Of a stretch of 64,000 nucleotides of DNA, positions 51,258 through 59,510 are shown one piece after another. The translations under genes were made by a program, and so were the position numbers. Source of the DNA: Streptomyces eurythermus (GTDB taxonomy: Bacteria > Actinomycetota > Actinomycetes > Streptomycetales > Streptomycetaceae). The DNA is taken from positions 124,572 to 188,571 of the forward strand of contig NZ_BMSK01000016.1 of the NCBI RefSeq assembly GCF_014649115.1, given 5' to 3'. The notes under the pieces are model-generated. The model saw only the letters and a program-made list of their open reading frames with translations. It did not search any database and was not told where the DNA came from. Numbering within the stretch: position 1 is the stretch's first letter; every line of letters starts with the position of its first letter.

Positions 51258-51905
51258 TCACACATCGTCCGCGTCGCCCTGTGTCCCGCCCAGAAGGTGA
51301 CCGCGTTCCTCGTGCGTGTCGAGCCGCCGCAGGACACCCGGCACGGCGATGCCCGGCAACAGCACGTTCCACATCACCGACACCCGGTGCAGCAGGTCGT
51401 CACGGCCGCTGACCAGGTTCGACAGCAGCTGGATGCCGGTGAACGACCCCACGACGAGCTGGGCGAGATCCGGGATCGGCGCGCCCGGCAGCAGCTCACC
51501 GCTCGCATCGGCCTCGCGCAGGACGTTCTCGATGACGTCCAGGGCCCACTGATAGGGCGCCGTCCTGCTCTGCGAGAAGGAGGTTTCCTCGACCGTGAGA
51601 CGGACCGCCGCCCTCAGCACGTCGCTGGTCTGCAGCAGCCGTGCGTAGGTGAGCGTGATGTCGATCGCGGCCTGCAGCCGGATGCTGGTCCTCGGCGGAC
51701 GCAGAGCCTCGATCTGGGCCGCCACCACCTCCTGGGCGATGGCCTCCTTGGACGCGAAATGGTGGTACATCGCCCCGCGCGTGAATCCCGCCCGGGTCAG
51801 GATCTCCCCGGTGCTGGCCCCGTCGTAGCCCCGTTCGGCGAACACGGAGGCCGCCGCCTCCACCAACTGCCGCCGGGTCTGAAGCGCTCGTTCCTGCTGC
51901 GCCAC
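51258..51905 (-). CDS. ArpA/ScbR-like gamma-butyrolactone receptor
   Basis: A 215-residue TetR-family repressor. The HTH is STGEILTRAGFTRGAMYHHF within residues about 30-50. The ligand domain contains LTVEETSFSQSRTAPYQWAL and GELLPGAPIPDLAQLVVGSF, closely like known receptors. Such proteins bind autoregulatory elements and let go when a gamma-butyrolactone accumulates. It is divergent from an AfsA-like gene with a receptor-type palindrome between them, the classical arrangement. ATG 51905 is the first start. Confidence 0.88.
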   Translation of the reverse strand: MAQQERALQTRRQLVEAAASVFAERGYDGASTGEILTRAGFTRGAMYHHFASKEAIAQEVVAAQIEALRPPRTSIRLQAAIDITLTYARLLQTSDVLRAAVRLTVEETSFSQSRTAPYQWALDVIENVLREADASGELLPGAPIPDLAQLVVGSFTGIQLLSNLVSGRDDLLHRVSVMWNVLLPGIAVPGVLRRLDTHEERGHLLGGTQGDADDV

Positions 51906-51931
51906 TGTGCACTCCCAAGATGCCTGTTGAA

Positions 51932-51957
51932 GTACAGACAGATCGGTCTGTATTTTA
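51932..51957. promoter_or_regulatory. Palindrome, butyrolactone-receptor site candidate 2
   Basis: TACAGAC (51933-51939) and GTCTGTA (51946-51952) are perfect 7-bp arms with a 6-bp spacer, inside a 26-bp weaker palindrome. It shares ACAGATCGGTCTG with the site at 50301-50326. It lies 27 bp upstream of the receptor start, as an autoregulatory ARE should. Confidence 0.7.
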
Positions 51958-52044
51958 CCGGCGGCAGGTCCGGTCCTGCTGCGGCCCGGACCCCTCGCGT
52001 TGTCAGGACACAGTTGTCAGGACAAAGGTCAAGAGGAGATCAAG

Positions 52045-53058
52045 GTGACGCTCCACCCTGTTCCGACCCTCGCCCGCGCAACCCTCGTAGCCGACCGCAA
52101 CACCCTTGCCGAGCGGACGTGGACGCCGCTGAGCGACGACGATCTGCTGGCTCTGACCGCCACCGTGCCCCGCCAGTACGTCCACCGGGCAGCGGTCGCC
52201 GAGGTCTTTCTCACCGGCTGGCGGGCGGACGGCCCCGACTCGTTCACCGTCGCCGCGCAGTGGCCCCGCGCCCACGCCTTCTTCACACCCGTGGCAGGGC
52301 GCCTCGACCCGCTGCTGCTGGCCGAGACGGTCCGCCAGACCGGCGCCCTCCTCGCCCATGCCGAGTACCAGGTCCCGTTCGGTCACCAGTTCCTGTTGCG
52401 GAGCCTGTCGTACTCCGTCACCGAAGAGGGCCTGCGCGTCGGCGCCGTCCCCGCCGACGTCGAACTCAAGATCACCTGCAGTGACATCGCCTACCGCTCC
52501 GGCCACCTGTCCCGCATGCGGTACCACGTGGTCCTCCTGCGCGAGGGCCACCCCGTCGCCGAGGCCGAGGCCGCCTTCGGCTGCGCCTCCCCGGCCGTCT
52601 ACCGGCGTCTGCGTGCCGGGGCACCGAGCAAGGCCCTGCCGCTGCCGCCGGCACTGCCCGCGCGGGCCGTCGGCCGCGAACACCCGCAAGACGTCGTCCT
52701 CGCCGCGGCCGGCCGCCCGGGCCGCTGGCGACTACGCGCGGACACCACCCACCCCATCCTCTTCGACCACCCGGTCGACCACGTCCCCGGGATGGTCCTC
52801 CTGGAGGCCGCACGGCAGGCCGCCCACGTCCTGCGCGGAGCTTCCCGCGGGCAGGTCCCGATCACGATGGACAGCGTCTTCACCCGATACGTCGAATTCG
52901 GCTCGCCCTGCTACATCGAGGCGGAGGACATCCCCTCGGCCGGGCCCGGTCCGCGCGTCCGCGTGCGTGGTGTCCAGGACGGTGCCGAGACCTTCTCCGC
53001 GACGCTCACCCTCTGGTCACCCGACGGCGCCCGGGACCGCCGGGAGGGCCTCTTATGA
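52045..53058 (+). CDS. AfsA-like gamma-butyrolactone synthase
   Basis: A 337-residue AfsA family protein made of two hotdog repeats. It condenses a beta-ketoacyl chain with dihydroxyacetone phosphate. The repeats carry YVHRAAVAEVFLTGW, RLDPLLLAETVRQTGALLAH, FDHPVDHVPGMVLLEAARQA and YVEFGSPCYIEAED, all typical. GTG 52045 follows GAGGAG. The next gene overlaps by 4 bp, giving a two-gene synthesis operon. With the divergent receptor it forms a complete signalling unit placed beside the biosynthetic genes. Confidence 0.92.
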   Translation: MTLHPVPTLARATLVADRNTLAERTWTPLSDDDLLALTATVPRQYVHRAAVAEVFLTGWRADGPDSFTVAAQWPRAHAFFTPVAGRLDPLLLAETVRQTGALLAHAEYQVPFGHQFLLRSLSYSVTEEGLRVGAVPADVELKITCSDIAYRSGHLSRMRYHVVLLREGHPVAEAEAAFGCASPAVYRRLRAGAPSKALPLPPALPARAVGREHPQDVVLAAAGRPGRWRLRADTTHPILFDHPVDHVPGMVLLEAARQAAHVLRGASRGQVPITMDSVFTRYVEFGSPCYIEAEDIPSAGPGPRVRVRGVQDGAETFSATLTLWSPDGARDRREGLL

Positions 53059-54014
53059 CCACCATCCTGATCACCGGGGCAAGCGGCTTCATCGGCAGCC
53101 GCGTGACCCACTGGGCCGCACGCGCCCACCCCGACGCGCGACTGCGCCTGCTGCGCCACCACCGCGCTCCGGCGGCCGCCCCGGCGCATGCCACTGTCGT
53201 CACGGGCGATGTGACCGATCCGGCCACCCTCAGCCGTGTCTGCGCCGACGTGGACGTCCTCGTGCACTGCTCCTCCTGTGTCGCGGGCCCGCCCGACGCG
53301 TGTGCGGCCGTCAACGCCGCCGGGACCAGAGCCCTGGTCGGGGAAGCCGCCCGCGCGGGCGTGCGCCGCATCGTCTACGTCAGCACCGCCGCCGTCTACG
53401 GTCGCGGTCCGTTCCGCGACGCGACCGTGGAGGAACTGCTCCGAGCCCCCGTCTCCGACGCCTCCCGCAGCCGAGCCGAGGCAGAGGACGCCGTACTCGC
53501 CGCCGACGGCACCGTGCTGCGCCCGCACCTGGTGCACGGGGCGGGCGACCGATGGGTCGGCCCGGGCATCACCCGGCTGGCCCGCGCGCTGCCGTTCACC
53601 GTCGACGGCTGGCGCAGCCTGCACTCCGTCATCACCGTCGACGACCTCGCACGCCTGGCCGTGGCCGCGGCCACGGCTCCGTCACGGACCCTGCGTGGCC
53701 GCGCCTACCACGCCAACCACCCGTCCCCCGTCTCCGCCCGCACCCTCCTGCGGCACTTTGCCCGGCGGGCCGGGCTGTCCCTGCCGCACCGGAACGTCAG
53801 CCTGGAGCAGGCCCGGACCCACCTGCGCGCACACGGGCGCGGCACCCACGACCTCGACCTCCTCGCGACCGACCACTGGTTCCACAGCACCGGCATCTGG
53901 CGGGACACCGGCTGCGTTCCCCACCCCGACCCGGCTCTGTCCCCCGACAGCCCCGGCCGAGACGTCCGTGACCGGTGCCGGCAAGAACGGCAACCGGACC
54001 GGCAGGGGACCTGA
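53055..54014 (+). CDS. NAD-dependent epimerase/reductase (butyrolactone tailoring)
   Basis: A 319-residue extended short-chain dehydrogenase. The NAD motif is ILITGASGFIGSRV; YVSTAAVYGRG has the Tyr-less start of the usual catalytic zone, and no clear YxxxK is visible in the following segment, so full catalytic competence is uncertain. It overlaps afsA by 4 bp (ATGA). Homologs next to AfsA, such as those in jadomycin and virginiamycin clusters, modify the side-chain oxygen of the signal. The last 40 residues are Arg/Pro-rich and probably disordered. Confidence 0.82.
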   Translation: MTTILITGASGFIGSRVTHWAARAHPDARLRLLRHHRAPAAAPAHATVVTGDVTDPATLSRVCADVDVLVHCSSCVAGPPDACAAVNAAGTRALVGEAARAGVRRIVYVSTAAVYGRGPFRDATVEELLRAPVSDASRSRAEAEDAVLAADGTVLRPHLVHGAGDRWVGPGITRLARALPFTVDGWRSLHSVITVDDLARLAVAAATAPSRTLRGRAYHANHPSPVSARTLLRHFARRAGLSLPHRNVSLEQARTHLRAHGRGTHDLDLLATDHWFHSTGIWRDTGCVPHPDPALSPDSPGRDVRDRCRQERQPDRQGT

Positions 54015-54326
54015 ACACCACGCCCGGACACACCCGGAACCCCGACGCGACGGGCTGCCCGAGCCCTGGTCCCGGGCCCTGATCGCGGCCGTGCCAGAGC
54101 CCCGGAGCCCTGTCCGCCGCCCCTCTCCCGGTTCCTGCGGTGGCGGGTTCCCCGAGCTGCGCGCGCCGGTCCGAAGCCCGTTGCCGGCCGGCCGTCGGCC
54201 GCTCCCCGGCCGAGGCGACGGCCCGCCGGCGGGCGCGCGTCCACGGCGGTCCGGCCGCACCGTGGCCGCTCGGACGCCGGCGTGGCGCGGCGTCGACGTC
54301 CGGGCGGGGGAGCGGGTGACGCTCAC
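54015..54326. other. Gene-free spacer at right edge of the cluster
   Basis: A 312-bp region of very high GC between the epimerase stop and the convergent PTH2-like gene. No start with a ribosome site, no hairpin of note and no known domain was seen. It probably marks the boundary between the accessory region and the conserved flank. Confidence 0.5.
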
Positions 54327-55055
54327 CTACGAAGACGGCCGTCGCAGCGCCGGGTGGTCCGCCACCACCGTGCAGGAGCCCGGTGCGATCTCCGTGTAGC
54401 CGGCGTCGCGGACCAGGGGGAGGCCGGCGGTGGTCAGCCCGGGCCAGTCGCCGGGGGCGGCGGTGCGGACGGCGAGCGGGAAGCCCGCTTCCCGCCACGC
54501 GGTGCGCTCCGCCTCGGACAGCGCCCACCAGGCCAGCTGGGCGCCGTGCCCGGCCTGGGCCATCGCCTTGCCCGCCGACATCTCCAGGTCCGGGTTCAGC
54601 CACAGCACCGGCTGCGCCGGACCGGCGGCGACGGGCGGCTCCGGGTCGTCCAGCTCGGTGCCCGACACCTGGAGCTTCGCCAGGTCCTTGGGCCAGCCGT
54701 CCAGCGGGACCGGCGGGAAGACCCGGACCTCGGCCGACTTGCCGGTCAGCGTGATCCCGGGCAGTGCCTCGGCACGCCGCCACTCGGCGCCCCGGGCCCG
54801 CCGGACCACCTTGCGGATCCGCGCGTCCTCCCAGTTCCGCACCGCCTCGGCCCACTCGCCGTCGCCGTGCGCCCGCTCCTCGGAGAGCAGGACGAGCACG
54901 GCCCGGGCCGCCGTCTCGAGCGCGTCGGTCCGGGCGGGCGGGGCACCGCGCTCGATGCGTACGACGAGCGGCAGCACGTACTGCGGTGCCTCGTCACGGG
55001 GATCGGTCCCGGCGCGGAACGGGCGGGCACTGGAGGGGGCGGGATCGTGGCTCAC
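54327..55055 (-). CDS. Peptidyl-tRNA hydrolase 2 (PTH2)-like protein
   Basis: A 242-residue protein. The C-terminal half carries LNPDLEMSAGKAMAQAGHGA, which matches the PTH2 motif (DLxMxxGKxxAQxxHA), and an end segment TEIAPGSCTVVADHPA. The N-terminal half is unlike classic PTH2 and is specific to actinobacterial forms, so the physiological role is uncertain. GTG 55055 appears leaderless behind a TAGGCT box. It diverges from the ABC ATPase gene. Confidence 0.8.
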   Translation of the reverse strand: MSHDPAPSSARPFRAGTDPRDEAPQYVLPLVVRIERGAPPARTDALETAARAVLVLLSEERAHGDGEWAEAVRNWEDARIRKVVRRARGAEWRRAEALPGITLTGKSAEVRVFPPVPLDGWPKDLAKLQVSGTELDDPEPPVAAGPAQPVLWLNPDLEMSAGKAMAQAGHGAQLAWWALSEAERTAWREAGFPLAVRTAAPGDWPGLTTAGLPLVRDAGYTEIAPGSCTVVADHPALRRPSS

Positions 55056-55063
55056 GAGAGCCC

Positions 55064-55069
55064 AGCCTA
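55064..55069 (-). promoter_or_regulatory. -10 box of leaderless PTH2-like transcript
   Basis: TAGGCT on the minus strand lies 8 nt before GTG 55055. No ribosome site is seen. Confidence 0.4.
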
Positions 55070-55173
55070 CGAACCCGCCGACGCGCCGATCAACGCGCGG
55101 TCCTGTCAAGGCGGCGGGACCCGGCCGAAGAAGCCGCGACCGGAGCCGGGCTCGCCGGGCCAGAATGACCTCC

Positions 55174-56058
55174 ATGCATCAAGGCCGTGAGCTGTGCCTG
55201 ACCGCCGTGGGCCGTCGCTACGGCGTGCGCGGGCCCTGGGTGCTGCGCGGGGTGGACCTCGTCGTCGCGCCCGGCACCCTCGTCCGGATCGAGGGGGCGA
55301 ACGGCAGCGGGAAGTCCACGCTGCTGCGGCTGCTCGCCCGGCTCGACGCGCCCTCCGAGGGCCGCGTCACCGGCCGGCCGCGCACGGCGTACGTACCCGA
55401 GCGGTTCCCCTCCGCCCTGCCCTTCACGGCCGTCGGCTATCTGACCCACCTCGGCACCCTCCACGGCCTCGGCCGCAAGGCCGCCGCCCGCGCCGCGCAC
55501 ACCTGGCTGGAGCGGTTCGGCGCGGGACCGTACGCCGGTACCCCGATGGCGCGGCTGTCCAAGGGCGGCAGCCAGAAGGTCGCCGTCGCCCAGGCCCTGC
55601 TCGGCGCCCCGGAGCTGCTGGTGCTGGACGAGGCGTGGACCGGGCTGGACGGGCCGGCGCGGGCCGAGCTGGACCGGGCGGTGGCCGAGCGCACGGCCGC
55701 CGGGGGCGCGGTGGTGTTCGTGGACCACGACCCGCGCCGGCTCGCCGGGGCGGCGGACGCCACGTACACCGTGACCGACGGCGGTCTGCGGAGCCGTACC
55801 GCAAGCGCCGGACCGGCGGTGGACGGGCCGGCCACCGTCGTCGTCGTGCAGGGCCCGCCGGACGGGCGGCTGCCCCCGGAGGCGGTACGGGCCGCCGTCG
55901 CCGTGGCGCGGACGGCTCCCGGCGGTCACCGCCTCACCGTCCCGGCCTCCCACTCCGACGTCGTACTGCGCGCCCTGCTCACGGCCCGCCCGCCCTGGCA
56001 CGTGGTGCGCGTCGAACCCGCCGGCGCCCCGGCCCCCGACCCCGGAAGCCGCCCATGA
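55174..56058 (+). CDS. ABC transporter ATP-binding protein
   Basis: A 294-residue ABC ATPase. Walker A is EGANGSGKST, the signature is LSKGGSQKVAVAQALLG, Walker B is LLVLDEAWTGLD and the switch His is in VFVDHDP. The C-terminal 90 residues after the ATPase domain form an extension (about 205-294). It is coupled to a small membrane protein gene by a 4-bp ATGA overlap. Direction and substrate of transport are unknown; CcmA/export type is most similar. Confidence 0.87.
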   Translation: MHQGRELCLTAVGRRYGVRGPWVLRGVDLVVAPGTLVRIEGANGSGKSTLLRLLARLDAPSEGRVTGRPRTAYVPERFPSALPFTAVGYLTHLGTLHGLGRKAAARAAHTWLERFGAGPYAGTPMARLSKGGSQKVAVAQALLGAPELLVLDEAWTGLDGPARAELDRAVAERTAAGGAVVFVDHDPRRLAGAADATYTVTDGGLRSRTASAGPAVDGPATVVVVQGPPDGRLPPEAVRAAVAVARTAPGGHRLTVPASHSDVVLRALLTARPPWHVVRVEPAGAPAPDPGSRP

Positions 56059-56726
56059 CCGCCCTGTTGCGCTACCAGGCCGACCTGCTGCTGCGCTCCC
56101 AGCGCTGGCTGCCCCCGGTGATCCTCTACGCCGTCTTCCTGGCCGTCGGCGTGCGGGGCGGACAGCCGGTGCTGGACTCGCTCGGCTACACTGCCGCCGC
56201 CCTGCTGCCGGTGGCCGCCTGGCTGGTACGGATCTGTGTCACCGGCGAGCCGCCCGCCGCCCGGGCCTGTGTCGCCGCCGCGCGCGGCCCCGCCCGCGCG
56301 CACCTCGCCTGCCTGCTGACCGCGCTGCTCGCGGCCGTGCTGCTGGGCGTGGCCGCCGACGTGGTGGTGACGCTGATCAGCGATCCCGCGAGCACCGGCC
56401 ACCGGGTGCGCGTCCCGCCGGCGCGGGCGCTGGCCGCAGGGCTGCCGACCGCGCTCGTCTGCGCCCTGCTCGGCACGGCCGTCGGCGCGCTCACCGGCCC
56501 GCCGGTGCTGCGCTCCACCGGGCGCGCGGTGCCCGCGATGCTGCTCGGCGCGCTGCTCGCGGCGGTCGCGTCCGGCTCCCCGGCGCGGGCCGCCGTCAGC
56601 GGTCTGGTCACCGGCTCGCACAGCGGGCGGGCGCCGGTGCCGCTGCTGCCGCTGGCGGGCGCGGCCCTGCTCGCGGCCGCCGCGTGCGCCGCCGCGGCCT
56701 GGCTCACCGCCCGCCGGTCACCCTGA
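56055..56726 (+). CDS. ABC transporter permease subunit, small
   Basis: A 223-residue hydrophobic protein with about six membrane segments and few charged residues. It starts inside the ATPase stop (ATGA). LLRYQADLLLRSQRWLPPVILYAVFLAVG is the N-terminal end (residues 4-32). It has no binding protein nearby, so an exporter or a two-part membrane complex is likely. Its last 9 bp overlap the convergent zinc-ribbon gene. Confidence 0.8.
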   Translation: MTALLRYQADLLLRSQRWLPPVILYAVFLAVGVRGGQPVLDSLGYTAAALLPVAAWLVRICVTGEPPAARACVAAARGPARAHLACLLTALLAAVLLGVAADVVVTLISDPASTGHRVRVPPARALAAGLPTALVCALLGTAVGALTGPPVLRSTGRAVPAMLLGALLAAVASGSPARAAVSGLVTGSHSGRAPVPLLPLAGAALLAAAACAAAAWLTARRSP

Positions 56727-56900
56727 GCAGGCGGTGCGCTGGGCCTCCTGCCACTCGCACACCGGGCACAGCGTGATGCCCTTGTACGACTCCGGGTACT
56801 CGGTCGGCTCCCGGCACAGCACACAGTCCGCGTACGGCGGCCCGTCGGCCTTGGGCGGCCGGGCCGCCTCGGCGATGGTGCAGTAGTCCTCGTCGTTCAT
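56718..56900 (-). CDS. Zinc-ribbon microprotein
   Basis: A 60-residue protein with DCVLCREP and LCPVCEW, two Cys-x2-Cys pairs 22 residues apart that can bind one zinc. The N-terminus is acidic (MNDEDYCTIAEAA). It overlaps the 3' end of the ABC permease gene by 9 bp. Small zinc-ribbon proteins of this kind are common hypothetical proteins in streptomycetes. Function unknown. Confidence 0.75.
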   Translation of the reverse strand: MNDEDYCTIAEAARPPKADGPPYADCVLCREPTEYPESYKGITLCPVCEWQEAQRTACSG

Positions 56901-56935
56901 GCCCTCAGCGTAGGACGGCGGCCCTCGATCGTGGG

Positions 56936-57778
56936 TCAACGGCCGGTGCCGGTCCCGCCGATCAGCTCGGAGACCTTCACGAACCGGTAGCCGCGCCCGC
57001 GCAGCTCCGGTACGACCGTACGCACCACCTGCTCGGTGGTCGGGGCGGCGCTGCGGGTGCAGTGCAGGACCACCACCGAGCCCGGCCGCACCCCGTCGAG
57101 CACCTGCCGGGCCACCGCGTCGGCGTCCGTGGCGAACGCGTCACCGCTGACCACGTCCCACTGCACGGCGGTCACCCCGAGCCCGCTGAGCGCGCGCAGC
57201 GCCCGCTGGTCGTAACAGCCGCCGGGGAAGCGGAAGTACGGCATCGGGTGCGGCACGCCGGCCGCGCGCAGGGAGGCGTACGCCCGCTCCACGTCCGCCC
57301 GCATCCGGCCGGCGTCCACGGTCGGCAGGCCGTAGCAGTCGGCGGTGAAGGCGTAGTGGCTCCAGGAGTGGTTGGCCACCTCGAAGCGCGGGTCGCGGCC
57401 CAGGTCGCGGGCCTCGGCCGGGTACTGCTCGGCCCAGCTGCCGGTCATGAAGACCGTCGCCGGCACCTTCAGTTCGCGCAGTGCCCGGATCAGTCCCGGG
57501 TTGTCGAAGCGCTCGCCGGCGGCCGCGCGGGGTCCCTGGTCGGCGGTCATGTCGGCGTCGAAGGTGAGCGCGACCGTCTTGCCCCGGGTGCGCGGGCCGT
57601 GCTCGAAGACCGGGGTCAGCCCGCCGGGGCCCGGCGCGAGCACCGGTGCGCGGGAGGGTGAGGACGAGGGGGAACCGGAGGCGGGGGAGGCGGGGTGCTC
57701 CTGTCTCGCGGTGCCGCAGGCGGTGAGCGCCGCGCCGAGGAGGCAGAGGGCGATGAGACGACGTGCTGGTGGGATCAC
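56936..57778 (-). CDS. Polysaccharide deacetylase (NodB domain) lipoprotein
   Basis: A 280-residue exported protein. A lipobox LTAC lies near residue 21, followed by a Ser/Pro linker. The NodB domain has ALTFDADMT (catalytic Asp and metal Asp), HSWSHY (metal His pair), RFPGGCYD and WDVVSGDAFA. It likely removes acetyl groups from peptidoglycan or another wall polymer. GTG 57778 appears leaderless behind TATCTT. Upstream sequence is AT-rich for the genome, fitting a strong promoter. Confidence 0.9.
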   Translation of the reverse strand: MIPPARRLIALCLLGAALTACGTARQEHPASPASGSPSSSPSRAPVLAPGPGGLTPVFEHGPRTRGKTVALTFDADMTADQGPRAAAGERFDNPGLIRALRELKVPATVFMTGSWAEQYPAEARDLGRDPRFEVANHSWSHYAFTADCYGLPTVDAGRMRADVERAYASLRAAGVPHPMPYFRFPGGCYDQRALRALSGLGVTAVQWDVVSGDAFATDADAVARQVLDGVRPGSVVVLHCTRSAAPTTEQVVRTVVPELRGRGYRFVKVSELIGGTGTGR

Positions 57779-57784
57779 CCTACG

Positions 57785-57790
57785 AAGATA
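57785..57790 (-). promoter_or_regulatory. -10 box of leaderless deacetylase transcript
   Basis: TATCTT on the minus strand is 6 nt upstream of GTG 57778, within an AT-rich patch (57785-57820). Confidence 0.5.
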
Positions 57791-57908
57791 AGTCTTAATG
57801 TCAGTTTATATGCCTATATGTGTCCGGCGTTGCGGTGCCCTCACCCGCCCGGCGGGCCCGCACCGCGCCTGCGCGCCCGCTCCCGTCGGCCGGGCCGGCT
57901 CGGGCCGC

Positions 57909-59432
57909 TCAGTCCAGCTCGCGCCGCTCCAGCGGCTTCACCGCCGGACCCTGGAGCACCGAGCCGTCCACCGCGAACCGCGAACCGTGGCAGGGGCACT
58001 CCCAGGCACGCTCGGCGCGGTTGAAGGAGACCAGACAGCCGAGGTGGGTGCAGCGGGCGGACACCGCGTGCAGCGCGCCCTCCTCGTCGCGGTGCACGGC
58101 AAGCCGCTCGCCGCCGGAGCGGACCAGCGCGCCGTCGCCGGGTGCCAGGTCCGCCACCGAGCCCGGCGGCCTCAGCCGGTCGCCGACGAAGTGCCGGGCC
58201 ACCTCCGCCTGCGTCTTCAGCAGCGACGGCGCCTCGCGGACCACCGACTTCAGCCGGCGCGGGTCGTACAGCTCCCGCCACAGACAGTCCCGGCCGGTGA
58301 TCAGCGCGGTGAGCAGCAGCCCCGCCATGATCCCGTTGCTCAGGCCCCAGCCGCCGAAACCGGTGGCCACGTAGGTGTGCCGGGCGGCCGGGTGGAACGG
58401 GCCGACCAGCGGGACGGTGTCGGTGGACTCGTTGTCCTGGGTGGCCCAGGCGTGGTCCAGGGTCACCCCGGGGAAGTGCGTCTCCGCCCACGCGGCGAGC
58501 CGGTCGAACCCGGCCCCAGGATCGCCGGTGCCGGGCGTGAAGTGCTCCCCGGTGACCACGAGCAGCCGTCGCCCGTCCGGGCCGTAGGGGGCGGTGCGCA
58601 CCGAGCGGGTGTTCTCGTCCGGGGTGATGTACATGCCGTCCGGATCCGGGCCGTCGCCGAGCGGCCCGGCCACGACCAGTTCCCGGCGCGGGGAGAGACG
58701 GGCGAACAGCAGCGCCCGGTCGAACACCGGGTAGTGGGTGGCGATCACCACGTGCCGGGCGGTCACCACGGGGCCCGCCTCGGTCGTCAGCCGGCACGGC
58801 TCGCCCTCCGTCAGCCCGGTCACCCGCGTGTGCTCGTACACCCGGCCGCCGAGCCGCAGCAGGTCGGCGGTGAGCGCCCGCAGGTACTTGACCGGGTGGA
58901 ACTGCGCCTGCCCGGTCACCCGGACCGCGCCCGCCACCGGGAACGGCAGTCCGGTCTCCGTGGTGAACGACGCCGGCAGCCCCGCCTGCCGGGCGGCGTC
59001 CGCCTCCGCGCGCACCTCGGCCACCCGGGAGGGGTCCCGGACATAGGTGTAGGCGTCCCGGGTCTCCCACTCGCAGTCGATGTCCAGTTCCGCCACCAGC
59101 TCCGCCGCGTGCTCGATCGCCTCCGACTGCGAGCGGGCGTACAGCCGGGCGCCGTCCGGGCCCCGGGTGCGCCGCAGCCGGTCGTAGACCAGCGTGTGCT
59201 GGGCGGTCAGCTTGGCCGTGGTGTAGCCGGTGACCCCGGCCGCCGCCCGCCCGGCCTCCAGCACCGCCACCCGGCGCCCGGCCCGGGCCAGCGCGTGGGC
59301 GGTGCTCAGCCCGGCGATGCCCGCGCCGACGACGGCCACGTCCACGTCGAGATCCGCGTCCAGGGCGGGGTGATCGGGCCCGGGAGCGGTGTGCAACCAG
59401 TACGAATCGGTGACCTTCCGCTGCTCACGCAT
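57909..59432 (-). CDS. FAD-dependent oxidoreductase with C-terminal Rieske domain
   Basis: A 507-residue fusion. Residues 1 to about 390 form a DAO-type FAD domain with VAVVGAGIAGLSTAHALARA and GFGGWGLSNGIMAG. The C-terminal 100 residues hold a Rieske [2Fe-2S] site: CTHLGC and CPCHGSRF give the Cys-His pairs. Such fusions probably oxidise amines or small metabolites and pass electrons to the iron-sulfur cluster; the substrate is unknown. ATG 59432 is the first start. It is followed on the same strand by the deacetylase lipoprotein gene after a 130-bp gap. Confidence 0.9.
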   Translation of the reverse strand: MREQRKVTDSYWLHTAPGPDHPALDADLDVDVAVVGAGIAGLSTAHALARAGRRVAVLEAGRAAAGVTGYTTAKLTAQHTLVYDRLRRTRGPDGARLYARSQSEAIEHAAELVAELDIDCEWETRDAYTYVRDPSRVAEVRAEADAARQAGLPASFTTETGLPFPVAGAVRVTGQAQFHPVKYLRALTADLLRLGGRVYEHTRVTGLTEGEPCRLTTEAGPVVTARHVVIATHYPVFDRALLFARLSPRRELVVAGPLGDGPDPDGMYITPDENTRSVRTAPYGPDGRRLLVVTGEHFTPGTGDPGAGFDRLAAWAETHFPGVTLDHAWATQDNESTDTVPLVGPFHPAARHTYVATGFGGWGLSNGIMAGLLLTALITGRDCLWRELYDPRRLKSVVREAPSLLKTQAEVARHFVGDRLRPPGSVADLAPGDGALVRSGGERLAVHRDEEGALHAVSARCTHLGCLVSFNRAERAWECPCHGSRFAVDGSVLQGPAVKPLERRELD

Positions 59433-59510
59433 GCCCGCCGGGTACCCAGGCCGCTCGGCCTCACATCCGTGGCGGCGGCCGGCCGCGCAGAAGGCGAGGG
59501 CCGGTGCCGG

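Noticed and set aside
36387..54014. Indigoidine-type cluster
   Set aside because: IndA/IndB homologs occur beside indigoidine synthetase, but no NRPS or carrier protein gene was seen here.
53236..54399. 387-codon plus-strand frame in the epimerase and spacer
   Set aside because: Overlaps the supported epimerase gene in another frame and has Thr/Pro/Arg-rich low complexity.
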